From an uncultured cyanobacterium (lineage in GTDB: Bacteria; Cyanobacteriota; Cyanobacteriia; Cyanobacteriales; Chroococcidiopsidaceae): a DNA stretch of 45,991 nt. The position numbers and the translations under genes are program-made. Below the pieces are notes generated by a model, which did no database searches, was not told the DNA's origin, and was given only the letters and a program-made list of their open reading frames with translations. Shown piece after piece: positions 24,888 to 33,454 of the stretch (the first letter of the stretch is position 1; the number at the start of each line of letters is the position of its first letter). The stretch is from the NCBI GenBank assembly GCA_946221495.1, contig CAMIFA010000018.1, positions 1 through 45,991 of the forward strand. Direction: 5' to 3'.

Positions 24888-27755
24888 ATGTCTTTTCCTC
24901 AACCCCACAAAGCCACCTCTAACAATGACTCCAACGGTCACTTTGCAGACGGTAATCAAACAATTATTCAAGAGTTTCCTGCTCAGTCATCTGAGCAACA
25001 GCCAGCACCAAACTTTAACGAGCCACAGGTCATTAGGCAAGATGTAGAATTGCCGAAGACTGAACAAACAACCAAGTTGCAAAAATCTTCCCGTCGATCG
25101 CGCGGACTCAGTTTAAAAAACAAAGCAACAGCGTTGGCGATCGCCCTTGGCACGTTGCCAGTTTTAGCAATTGGGGCAGTCGATTATCTCACATCTAGCA
25201 AAGACGTTAGAGAAAATGCGATTATTCAACAAAACACTCGCGTTAGCTACATCGCTAACGAACTCGACCGCTTTACCCTTGGACGTTATCGAGACATTCT
25301 CAAGCTCTCTCAATTAAGTATCCTTACCGATCCAAACGTGCAGGCAGCCACTTCTAATGAAGACAAGTTAGCCATACTGAATCAATATCGAAATACGGAA
25401 GGCTATAACAGTATTGCTGTTGCCGATGTTTCCGGTAAGGTAATTCTGCAATCAATTGGCGGGGATACTCCCAAGAACTTTAAAAAAGTAGATTATTTCA
25501 AGGAAGTTCTCAGAACTAATCGTCCTTTCATTGCCAAACCAAGAAAGTCAGTAGTCACAGGCAAGTATTGTATCTTTGTTGCTGCGCCAATTATCGATAA
25601 AGTTACAGGCAAAACGATTGGCGTGATACGCACACTCACATACGTGCAGAATCTCAATGAGATTCTGGAAACACAATTAAAGCAATTAGCACAGTTAGAA
25701 GGAAACACTCAAAACTTCAGCTCCTTCAAAGGCTTTGTGACTAACGAAAAGGGGACAATCGTTTTAGCAAGGGAAGCGGGTTATCTAGACAAGGATACTA
25801 ATTCAGTTTTTCCCAAAGCTATTTCTCGATTGAAAGCAGCAAACAGGATAAATACAGTACAGGACACCAACAAGCTTGACGGAAAGGAGTACCTAGTATC
25901 CTACGCTCCTGCTGGCAACATTAAAGGAATACCAGGATTGAACTGGGGTGCTATGGTTATCCAACCTACAGCAGATGCATTTGCCGCGCAGCGCAGACTG
26001 CTGTGGACGCTGCTGATTGGAACTGCATTGACAGCATTACTAGTAAGTGCGATCGCCGCCTATCTTGCAGATAAAGCCACGCGCCCAATTCTCACCGCCA
26101 GCGACGCAGTAGATAAATTAGGTCAAGGCAGACTTGATACGAGGATTCCTGTTGCAGGTAAAGACGAAATCGCCACTCTGGGTTCTAACATCAACTCAAT
26201 GGCAGATCAGCTGCAAACCTTTATTCAAGGTCAAGCAGAAGAAGCTGAACGCTCCCAAATCATTAAAGAAATTATCCTCCGCATTGGTCAATCTCTTAAC
26301 TCGCAAGATGTCTTCAATACGGCAGTTGCAGAAATTCGCCTTGCCCTAAAAACCGACCGAGTAGTTGTGTATACCTTCAACGCCAGCTGGCAAGGAACCG
26401 TGATTGCGGAATCAGTCGCTGATAATTTTCCTCGCGCTCTAGGTGCAAAAATAGCCGACCCCTGTTTTGCTGATAAATACGTGGAACGCTATCGCAAAGG
26501 TCGCGTCCAAGCTACAGAAAACATTTACGCTGCTGGTCTTACCGAATGCCACATCAAACAACTAGAACCGTTTGCAGTTAAGGCAAATTTAGTTGCCCCA
26601 ATTTTACAAGGTAACGAGCTACTCGGTTTATTAATTGCCCACCAGTGTGACAAGCCTCGTGCTTGGCAGCAGTCGGAAATCGATTTGTTCTCGCAGTTAG
26701 CAACTCAAGTCGGATTCGCTATAGATAGAGCAAAACTTCTAGAACAGCAAAAAGCAGCCAAAGAACAACTTCAACAACGCGCCCTCGAACTGCTGATGGA
26801 AGTAGATCCCCTCAGTAAGGGCGACCTCACCATCCGCGCCAGTGTAACCGAAGACGAAATCGGTACAGTTGCTGACTCTTACAACTCCACCATCAGTAGC
26901 TTGCGGAAGATTGTTACCCAGGTGCAAACCGCAGCACAACAAATGGCAGCAACAACCACAAGTAGTGAAACTTCTGTTCAAGAATTATCTCAAGAAGCCT
27001 TGCGCCAAACAGAGGAAATTGCCGCCGCTTTAGATCGTCTGCAAGAAATGTCAGATTCAATTAGCGCCGTTGCAGCCAGTGCGGAACAAGCAGAAGTAGC
27101 TGTCCAAAAAGCCAACCAAACGGTAGAAGCAGGTGATGCGGCGATGAACCGGACGGTAGACGGCATTATGGCAATCCAAGAAACAGTTAGCCAAACTTCC
27201 GACAAGGTGAAGCGCTTGGGTGAATCTTCGCAAAAGATTTCCAAGGTTGTGAAGTTGATTGGCTCCTTTGCCGATCAAACCAACTTGTTAGCGCTGAACG
27301 CGGCAATTGAAGCTGCCCGTGCTGGTGAAGAAGGACGCGGATTTGCAGTAGTTGCAGATGAAGTAGGAACCCTAGCGCAACAGTCAGCTGAGGCTACTGC
27401 CGAGATTGAAAGTTTGGTGGCAGAAATCCAAGCGGAAACGAATGAAGTAGTAGTAGCGATGGCAACTGGTACTGAGCAAGTAGCCCAAGGAACCAAATTA
27501 GTAGATGAAACAAGGCAAAGTCTGAACCAAATTACGGTTGTTAGTGCTCAGATTAGTAACTTAGTCCAGGCGATCGCTTCTGCTACCGTAGCGCAGTCGC
27601 AAGCATCTGAGGAAGTAACTCAAACAATGTCTGATGTCGCGGCGATCGCTAACCAAACCTCAACTGAAGCAACCCAAGTATCCGCTTCGTTTAAAGAATT
27701 GCTAGAAGTAGCTCAACAGCTACAATCTAGCGCCGCTCAATTTAAAGTCAGCTAG
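24888..27755 (+). CDS. pixJ: PixJ-like phototaxis receptor: MCP with DXCF cyanobacteriochrome GAF
   Basis: Order: a disordered 1-70; TM1 ~80-100; a periplasmic CACHE-like domain (~105-365); TM2 ~372-394; HAMP ~395-445; GAF ~455-620; a second HAMP-like helix pair (~630-690); and the MCP signalling domain (~690-955). The GAF has the canonical chromophore Cys554 followed by His555 (GLTECH) and a second Cys526 in DPCF (524-527). The Cys-Cys spacing of 28 residues equals that of TePixJ. This predicts a bilin-binding DXCF photoreceptor, typically blue/green, though tuning cannot be read from sequence. The tip has FADQTNLLALNAAIEAARAGEE, with the usual contact residues. One deviation is Gly827 where Arg is common (DEVGTLA). 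It should control type IV pilus phototaxis through PixL. Confidence 0.94.
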   Translation: MSFPQPHKATSNNDSNGHFADGNQTIIQEFPAQSSEQQPAPNFNEPQVIRQDVELPKTEQTTKLQKSSRRSRGLSLKNKATALAIALGTLPVLAIGAVDYLTSSKDVRENAIIQQNTRVSYIANELDRFTLGRYRDILKLSQLSILTDPNVQAATSNEDKLAILNQYRNTEGYNSIAVADVSGKVILQSIGGDTPKNFKKVDYFKEVLRTNRPFIAKPRKSVVTGKYCIFVAAPIIDKVTGKTIGVIRTLTYVQNLNEILETQLKQLAQLEGNTQNFSSFKGFVTNEKGTIVLAREAGYLDKDTNSVFPKAISRLKAANRINTVQDTNKLDGKEYLVSYAPAGNIKGIPGLNWGAMVIQPTADAFAAQRRLLWTLLIGTALTALLVSAIAAYLADKATRPILTASDAVDKLGQGRLDTRIPVAGKDEIATLGSNINSMADQLQTFIQGQAEEAERSQIIKEIILRIGQSLNSQDVFNTAVAEIRLALKTDRVVVYTFNASWQGTVIAESVADNFPRALGAKIADPCFADKYVERYRKGRVQATENIYAAGLTECHIKQLEPFAVKANLVAPILQGNELLGLLIAHQCDKPRAWQQSEIDLFSQLATQVGFAIDRAKLLEQQKAAKEQLQQRALELLMEVDPLSKGDLTIRASVTEDEIGTVADSYNSTISSLRKIVTQVQTAAQQMAATTTSSETSVQELSQEALRQTEEIAAALDRLQEMSDSISAVAASAEQAEVAVQKANQTVEAGDAAMNRTVDGIMAIQETVSQTSDKVKRLGESSQKISKVVKLIGSFADQTNLLALNAAIEAARAGEEGRGFAVVADEVGTLAQQSAEATAEIESLVAEIQAETNEVVVAMATGTEQVAQGTKLVDETRQSLNQITVVSAQISNLVQAIASATVAQSQASEEVTQTMSDVAAIANQTSTEATQVSASFKELLEVAQQLQSSAAQFKVS

Positions 27756-27762
27756 CACAAGT

Positions 27763-27787
27763 TTTAGGCGGGTTTGACCTGCCTAAA
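27763..27787 (+). promoter_or_regulatory. Intercistronic hairpin between pixJ and the second MCP
   Basis: TTTAGGCGGGT pairs with ACCTGCCTAAA (one G-U) around a 3-nt loop. No T-run follows. It lies eight bases after the pixJ stop and may stabilise the pixJ message or attenuate downstream genes. Confidence 0.55.
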
Positions 27788-27861
27788 CTCCATTAACCAA
27801 AAATTTAGTTTTAGTACAAGGCAAGTTCTAGCTTGCAAATGAATTAATTACGGTAACACTC

Positions 27862-30800
27862 ATGTTAGATCATCGCCTCAAAGAACATTTCGATAACGGC
27901 AACGGCAAGATTGCAGAATCTGCTGATCCCATAACACTAGAATCATTCCGGAGTGCGACACCGCAATCAAACCTGCCACCCCACCAGCCAAAACGTCAAT
28001 CTACCACTTCTTTTTTTGGTCAGTTCCAGCGTCACTGGGACAATCTCAGCGTCCGGACGAAGCTTGCTCTGCTCCTAGCAAGTAGTGCTGCCATACCTGT
28101 AATTGCAGTAACCCAGGGGTTGGTTACCGTTAATAGAAACCAAGCTTTGCAAAATCTAGAAGAATCTCTGCAAAAGGATGGTAAATCGTTTGCAAACGAG
28201 TATGTTCTTTGGACACAGGTAGAAAGTCAATCACAAGCAGAAAATTTAGCTAAATTGGTGCAGGCTACTAACGTTGATCTGAGTAACCCCGCTCAAGTAT
28301 CAGAGCGTCGTACCCTGCTGCAAAATTCCCTACAAATTAATAATGGTGTAGATCCTGAATCCAACAAAAACTTTCAAATTTTTACTGATGCCCAAGGTAA
28401 AACAGTTGCTCAGGATATCCAAATTCTGGCACAGGATCTTTCTAATAACCCAGCACTGCCAACAAGAGAAACACCATTAACTGCACCAAAATATCAAAGA
28501 GTGTCTCTGCCACTAGGAACTAATTTAAGTAATATTCCTATTGTCAAGAATGCTCTCAAAACTGGGCGACCCTTAGCTGGTATAGAGCTACTTAAGAGTC
28601 AATCACTCCAACGCTTAGGGTTAGAGAAACAAGCAAATATCGGTATAAGAACCCAACCTATTAATAACCTTCCTACAGCCAAGCAACCCTTCCCCCAGGG
28701 AACTTACGACATCGACAATGGGAAAGCTGGCTTAACTAGCATGGCTGTTTACCCAATCAAAATTAACAATAAGTTAGTGGGAACTGTAATTGTTGGGTCA
28801 GTTCTCAACCGCAACTACGGCTTAGTTGATAAGTTCTCTCAAAATTTCGATATCCCTACTGCCACCGTATTTGCCCAAGACTGGCGGGTGGCTACGAATG
28901 TACCGTATTCTGATGGTCAAAGCCGCGCAATTGGCACACGGGTTTCCAGAGAAGTCGCGGAAAAGGTACTAAATCAGGGCAAAGATTTTAGCGGTCAAGC
29001 AAATATTGTGGGCAAGCCGTATCTGACATTCTACACTCCTATATACGACCATCAGAAAGAACTTAATCCTACTGGGGCAAAGCCTGTAGGCATAGCTTAT
29101 ATTGGTGAGACTCTAGAAGATATAGAGACTGGCTTAAGAAAGCAGCAATTAATCGCCTACTCAATTGGCGGCGGGATGTTACTGCTGGCTGGTTTAATTG
29201 CCCTACCGATCGCTGGTTCTTTTGCCCGTCCTCTGCGACGTTTATCTAGTTTTGCCCACCAAGTAGCAGCCGGAAACCAGGAAGTGCGCCTAGAAGCAAC
29301 TGAACGCTCAGATGAAATTGGCATTCTGAATCGGGAAATGAATGCGATGGCAGTTAGTATTGATGCCAACCAAGAACAATTGCGGCAAGAAGCAGAGCGA
29401 GTCAAGCTATTTGCAGAAGTTGCTTCCTCCCGCGTTCGTAGCTCTCAAGACCTACAGTCTGTCTTCGACAAGGCAGTTAGCGGAGCTAGAGAAATACTAC
29501 AAGCAGATCGAGTAATTGTCTATCGTTTCAATCCTGACTGGAGCGCGTACATTACAGGGGAATCTGTTGTTCCTGGTTTGCCTCAAGCCCTAGCGAACCA
29601 ATTACAAGATCCTGGGGAGGAACTCAAAGAAGCTTATCAAAAGCGGCGTGTCGTGGCAATTAATAATGTCTTGGAGGCTAACTTTTCCCCTGAGCATAAA
29701 AAGTTATTGGAACTACTGCAAGTCAAAGCAAAGGTGATGATCCCAATCGTCAGCAACGACCAGGTTTTTGGCTTGTTGGTTGCTCAATACTGCAATAGCA
29801 CTCATAATTGGCAGCAATCTGAAATCGATTTCCTGACGCAGCTAGCAACTCAAGTTGGACTTGCTCTTGATCGAGTCTCCCTATTGCAACAGCAAATAGC
29901 AGCCAAAGAAACACTACAGCAACGAGCGTTAGAACTGCTAATGGAAGTCGATCCCCTCAGTAAAGGCGACTTAACCATCCGCGCTTCTGTTACCGAAGAT
30001 GAAATTGGTACGGTTGCTGACTCTTACAATTCCACCATCGGCAGCTTGCGAAAAATTGTTACTCAGGTGCAAACCGCAGCTAGACAAGTGGCAGGAACTA
30101 CTAGCAGCAGTGAAAATTCAGTTCAAGAACTAGCGGCAGAAGCTTTGCGACAAGCTGAAGAAATTGCAGTTGCCCTAGATCAAATTCAAGAAATGTCCGA
30201 CTCAATTCGTGCTGTTGCTGTGAATGCGGAACGCGCCGAATTCGCGGTTAAACAAGCAGCACAAACAGTAGAAGCGGGTGATGCTGCTATGAACCGGACG
30301 GTAGACGGGATTATGGCAATTCGGGAAACGGTTGCTCAAACCTCAAAGAAGGTAAAACGTCTGGGAGAATCTTCCCAAAAGATTTCTAAAGTAGTGAACT
30401 TAATTGGCACATTTGCGGATCAAACTAACTTGCTGGCGCTCAATGCGGCAATTGAAGCTGCTAACGCTGGTGAACAAGGACGCGGTTTCGCGGTTGTAGC
30501 CGATCGCGTCCGCTCACTTGCTCGTCAATCTACAGAAGCGACGGTAGAAATCGAGAAGCTGGTAAACGAGATTCAGACAGAAACCAACGAGGTAGTAGCA
30601 GCTATGGAATCTGGTACTGAGCAAGTAGTAACCGGAACCAAACTCGTAGATGAAACGCGCCAAAGCCTCAACCAAATTAATGCTGTAAGTATCCAACTGG
30701 GGGCATTAGTCCAAGCGATCGCCCAGGCTGCTGCTGTGCAATCTCAAGCCTCGGAATCCGTAACTCAAACGATGTCTGATGTCGCAGCAATTTCAGTGCA

Positions 30801-30900
30801 AACCTCAACTGAAGCTACCCAAGTAACAGCCTCGTTTAAAGAGTTGCTAACAGTAGCGCAAGAACTCCAAGCTACCGCAGGTCAATTCAAAGTTAATTAG
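27862..30900 (+). CDS. Phototaxis-operon MCP with CACHE sensor and cysteine-less GAF
   Basis: The 1012-residue receptor has a disordered head (~1-60), TM1 (~70-90), a large periplasmic CACHE-type domain (~95-430; VYPIKINNKLVGTVIVGSVL, YLTFYTPIYD), TM2 (~435-455), HAMP, a phytochrome-type GAF (~520-690) and an MCP signalling domain. The GAF aligns well with PixJ but has Gly585 in place of the DXCF Cys (DPGEE) and Glu611-His612 in place of Cys-His, so covalent bilin binding is not expected. Near the signalling tip, NAAIEAANAGEQ carries Asn868 where Arg is nearly invariant, and DRVRSL has Arg882 instead of Glu. The other tip residues are normal. It is probably a paralogue of pixJ by tandem duplication, comparable in position to Synechocystis pixJ2. 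Confidence 0.93.
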   Translation: MLDHRLKEHFDNGNGKIAESADPITLESFRSATPQSNLPPHQPKRQSTTSFFGQFQRHWDNLSVRTKLALLLASSAAIPVIAVTQGLVTVNRNQALQNLEESLQKDGKSFANEYVLWTQVESQSQAENLAKLVQATNVDLSNPAQVSERRTLLQNSLQINNGVDPESNKNFQIFTDAQGKTVAQDIQILAQDLSNNPALPTRETPLTAPKYQRVSLPLGTNLSNIPIVKNALKTGRPLAGIELLKSQSLQRLGLEKQANIGIRTQPINNLPTAKQPFPQGTYDIDNGKAGLTSMAVYPIKINNKLVGTVIVGSVLNRNYGLVDKFSQNFDIPTATVFAQDWRVATNVPYSDGQSRAIGTRVSREVAEKVLNQGKDFSGQANIVGKPYLTFYTPIYDHQKELNPTGAKPVGIAYIGETLEDIETGLRKQQLIAYSIGGGMLLLAGLIALPIAGSFARPLRRLSSFAHQVAAGNQEVRLEATERSDEIGILNREMNAMAVSIDANQEQLRQEAERVKLFAEVASSRVRSSQDLQSVFDKAVSGAREILQADRVIVYRFNPDWSAYITGESVVPGLPQALANQLQDPGEELKEAYQKRRVVAINNVLEANFSPEHKKLLELLQVKAKVMIPIVSNDQVFGLLVAQYCNSTHNWQQSEIDFLTQLATQVGLALDRVSLLQQQIAAKETLQQRALELLMEVDPLSKGDLTIRASVTEDEIGTVADSYNSTIGSLRKIVTQVQTAARQVAGTTSSSENSVQELAAEALRQAEEIAVALDQIQEMSDSIRAVAVNAERAEFAVKQAAQTVEAGDAAMNRTVDGIMAIRETVAQTSKKVKRLGESSQKISKVVNLIGTFADQTNLLALNAAIEAANAGEQGRGFAVVADRVRSLARQSTEATVEIEKLVNEIQTETNEVVAAMESGTEQVVTGTKLVDETRQSLNQINAVSIQLGALVQAIAQAAAVQSQASESVTQTMSDVAAISVQTSTEATQVTASFKELLTVAQELQATAGQFKVN

Positions 30901-31002
30901 GTAAAAGGCGAGAGGAACCAGAGGCGAGAGGAACTAGTAAATATATCCTCCCCTGCTTCCCTTGCTTGCCATCTCCCCATTAATTCATCACCCCATTACA
31001 TC

Positions 31003-33303
31003 ATGATTTCCTCTCCTCAACCTCAAGAAACCACTACTAATACAAACTTTTTAGATCAAAATCAGTACGAAGCGAAGCCGCAAGGTCATCCTCAGCGACA
31101 ACCACAACCGAAAAAACGATCGCGGGGACTAAGTTTAAAAAATAAAGCAACAGCTTTAGCGATCGCCCTTGGTACGCTGCCAGTAATGGCAATTGGGGCA
31201 ACTAGCTATTACTTTGCTGACCAATCAATCATCAACCAAATTACACAACAAAAACAACAGACTGCTAGTGAACTAGCAGATAAAGTCAACCGTTTTATGT
31301 TTGAGCGATATGGAGATATTCAGGTAGTCGCTAATCTACCTATCCTACGAAATCCTAAAGTGCAAGCAGTTACAACTCCTGAGGAAAGGGAAGCGGTACT
31401 AACTCGATTTATCAAAATTTACGGATATTACAACAGCGTTGTTGTGTATGACCTCAAAGGCAACTTAGTTCTCCAGTCGCAAGCACAAAAAAAAGTTTCT
31501 ACCAATGTTAGCAATGAGGATTATTTTCAGGCGGTAATCAAAACAAATCGTCCTTTTATTGGTTCGCCATCAATTTCACCAGCTACAGGGGAAGTGGTTA
31601 TTTACTCTGCTGCACCAGTTATAGATATTGCTACAGGTAAAACAATTGCCGTAGTTCGTTCGCGGATGCCTGTTGAAGCCATAGAAGCGGTAGCAAGTAC
31701 ATATGGTAGCGGTGGAAATGAATACCATTTGCTTGATGCTTCTGGACGCATTTTCGCAGCTCAAGAAAAAAATCAGGTGAATCGAAACGCTCAGAACGAT
31801 TTTACTGGTTTGAATAAACTGCTAGCAGCAAGAAAGCCAGGTACTCTAGTAACAATCGACAAGATTGATAATGCTGAACAATTGGTAGCTTACGCGCCCT
31901 TTGAAAAATTAGCTGGTCTGCCGAACTTAAACTGGAGCGCTGTCCTAGCTATCGATACAGAAACTGCCTTTGCACCACAAAGACAATTACTCTTGACTTT
32001 GGCAATTGGAACTGTATTAACAGCATTACTGGTAAGTGCGATCGCTACCTACCTTGCTGACCGAGCAACTCGCCCAATTCTCGGTGCTGCTGATGCAGTG
32101 GAAAAATTGGGTCAAGGAAAACTTGATACTCGTATTCTAGTTAGAGGGGAAGACGAACTCGCTGTGCTGGGTTCTAACGTTAACCGCTTGGGTGAACAGA
32201 TCCAAGCTCTGTTGGTGGAGCAAGAAGAAGCGACTCGTCAGCAATTGGCTATTCAAGAAGAAGCAGCACGGCAACAAGCTGAAAATGCCCAAGAGCAAAG
32301 ATTAGCCAAAGAACAACTCCAAAAACGCGCCCTCGAACTACTGATGGAAGTAGATCCGCTTAGTAGAGGTGATCTGACGATCCGTGCCAATGTCACCGAA
32401 GATGAAATCGGTACAGTTGCTGACTCCTACAACTCCACTATTTACAGCTTGCGGAAAATTGTTACCCAAGTGCAAACAGCAGCTAGACAAATGACGGCAA
32501 CTACCACAAGCAGTGAAACTTCTGTCCAAGAGCTATCACAAGAGGCTTTGCGCCAAACCGAAGAAATTGCAGCTGCTTTAGATCGTCTGCAAGAAATGTC
32601 TGATTCAATTCGCGCCGTTGCTATAAACGCTGAACAAGCGGAAGCTGCCGTCAGACAAGCGACACAAACAGTACACGCGAGTGATGCTGCCATGAACCGC
32701 ACAGTAGACGGCATTATGGCAATTCAAGAAACGGTAACTCAAACTTCTGAGAAGGTGAAACACTTAGGAGAATCTTCGCAAAAGATTTCTAAAGTAGTGA
32801 ACTTGATTGGCAGATTCGCGGCACAAACCAACTTGCTGGCGCTTAAAGCTTCCATTGAAGCTGCTCGTGCTGGAGAAGAAGGACGCGGATTTGCGGTTCT
32901 AGCTGACGAAGTCCGCACCCTAGCAAGTCAATCTGCACAAGCAACATCGGAAATTGAAAGTCTGGTAACAGATATTCAAACTGAAACCCAAGAAGTAGTA
33001 GCAGCGATGGAAGCTGGAACTATTCAGGTAGCAGAAGGTACTCGCTTGGTAGATGAAACAAAGCAAAGTCTCAACCGAATTACTGCTGTGAGCGCTCAGA
33101 TTAGTGAATTGGTGCAGGCGATCGCTGAGTCTGCTGTAGCGCAGTCCGAAGCTTCTGAGGAGGTAACTGAAACGATGACTGGTGTAGCGGCGATCGCTAA
33201 CCAAACATCAACCGAAGCTAGCCAAGTATCAGCCTCGTTTAAAGAACTTCTAGCAGTAGCTCAAGAACTGCAAACTAGCGCTGGTCAATTCAAAGTTAAT
33301 TAG
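31003..33303 (+). CDS. Phototaxis-operon MCP with dCACHE sensor, no GAF
   Basis: The 766-residue receptor has a basic disordered head, TM1 (~50-70; ATALAIALGTLPVMAIGATS), a dCACHE domain (~75-330) homologous to the minus-arm MCP (DKVNRFMFERYGDIQ), TM2 (~335-355) and HAMP. A short coiled coil with EEATRQQ repeats stands where PixJ has its GAF, followed by the signalling domain. The tip reads FAAQTNLLALKASIEAARAGEE. Lys615 replaces the Asn found in nearly all MCPs, Ala607 replaces Asp and Ser617 replaces Ala. This alters a receptor trimer/CheA contact region, so signalling strength or partner choice may differ from PixJ. The signalling half is very like the two preceding MCPs, which fits tandem duplication with a swapped sensor. 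Confidence 0.93.
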   Translation: MISSPQPQETTTNTNFLDQNQYEAKPQGHPQRQPQPKKRSRGLSLKNKATALAIALGTLPVMAIGATSYYFADQSIINQITQQKQQTASELADKVNRFMFERYGDIQVVANLPILRNPKVQAVTTPEEREAVLTRFIKIYGYYNSVVVYDLKGNLVLQSQAQKKVSTNVSNEDYFQAVIKTNRPFIGSPSISPATGEVVIYSAAPVIDIATGKTIAVVRSRMPVEAIEAVASTYGSGGNEYHLLDASGRIFAAQEKNQVNRNAQNDFTGLNKLLAARKPGTLVTIDKIDNAEQLVAYAPFEKLAGLPNLNWSAVLAIDTETAFAPQRQLLLTLAIGTVLTALLVSAIATYLADRATRPILGAADAVEKLGQGKLDTRILVRGEDELAVLGSNVNRLGEQIQALLVEQEEATRQQLAIQEEAARQQAENAQEQRLAKEQLQKRALELLMEVDPLSRGDLTIRANVTEDEIGTVADSYNSTIYSLRKIVTQVQTAARQMTATTTSSETSVQELSQEALRQTEEIAAALDRLQEMSDSIRAVAINAEQAEAAVRQATQTVHASDAAMNRTVDGIMAIQETVTQTSEKVKHLGESSQKISKVVNLIGRFAAQTNLLALKASIEAARAGEEGRGFAVLADEVRTLASQSAQATSEIESLVTDIQTETQEVVAAMEAGTIQVAEGTRLVDETKQSLNRITAVSAQISELVQAIAESAVAQSEASEEVTETMTGVAAIANQTSTEASQVSASFKELLAVAQELQTSAGQFKVN

Positions 33304-33410
33304 GAGTTAGGCTCACTTCGTTCGCAGTTACTCGTAATGAATGTTGAGTTTTGAGTTAAGAGAACTTCTTCAATTCAAAACTCAAAACTTAAAACTCAAA
33401 ACTATTTCCA
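33304..33410 (+). repeat. Dispersed repeat A, copy 1 (between third MCP and pixL)
   Basis: It contains TTAGGCTCACTTCGTTCGCA followed by TTGAGTTTTGAGTT and then AACTCAAAACTTAAAACTCA-type runs that can fold back. The first 22 bases match the reverse complement of the repeat at 44517-44541 with one mismatch, so the two copies are inverted relative to each other. Confidence 0.85.
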
Positions 33411-33454
33411 GTCTCCCCAACCCCCAGTCCCCAATAAAACAAACTTTTATAAAT

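Noticed and set aside
33341..33454. Upstream start for pixL at 33341
   Set aside because: The 38 extra codons are read through repeat A sequence; MAIESDIRDQAYQFF is the natural Hpt start.
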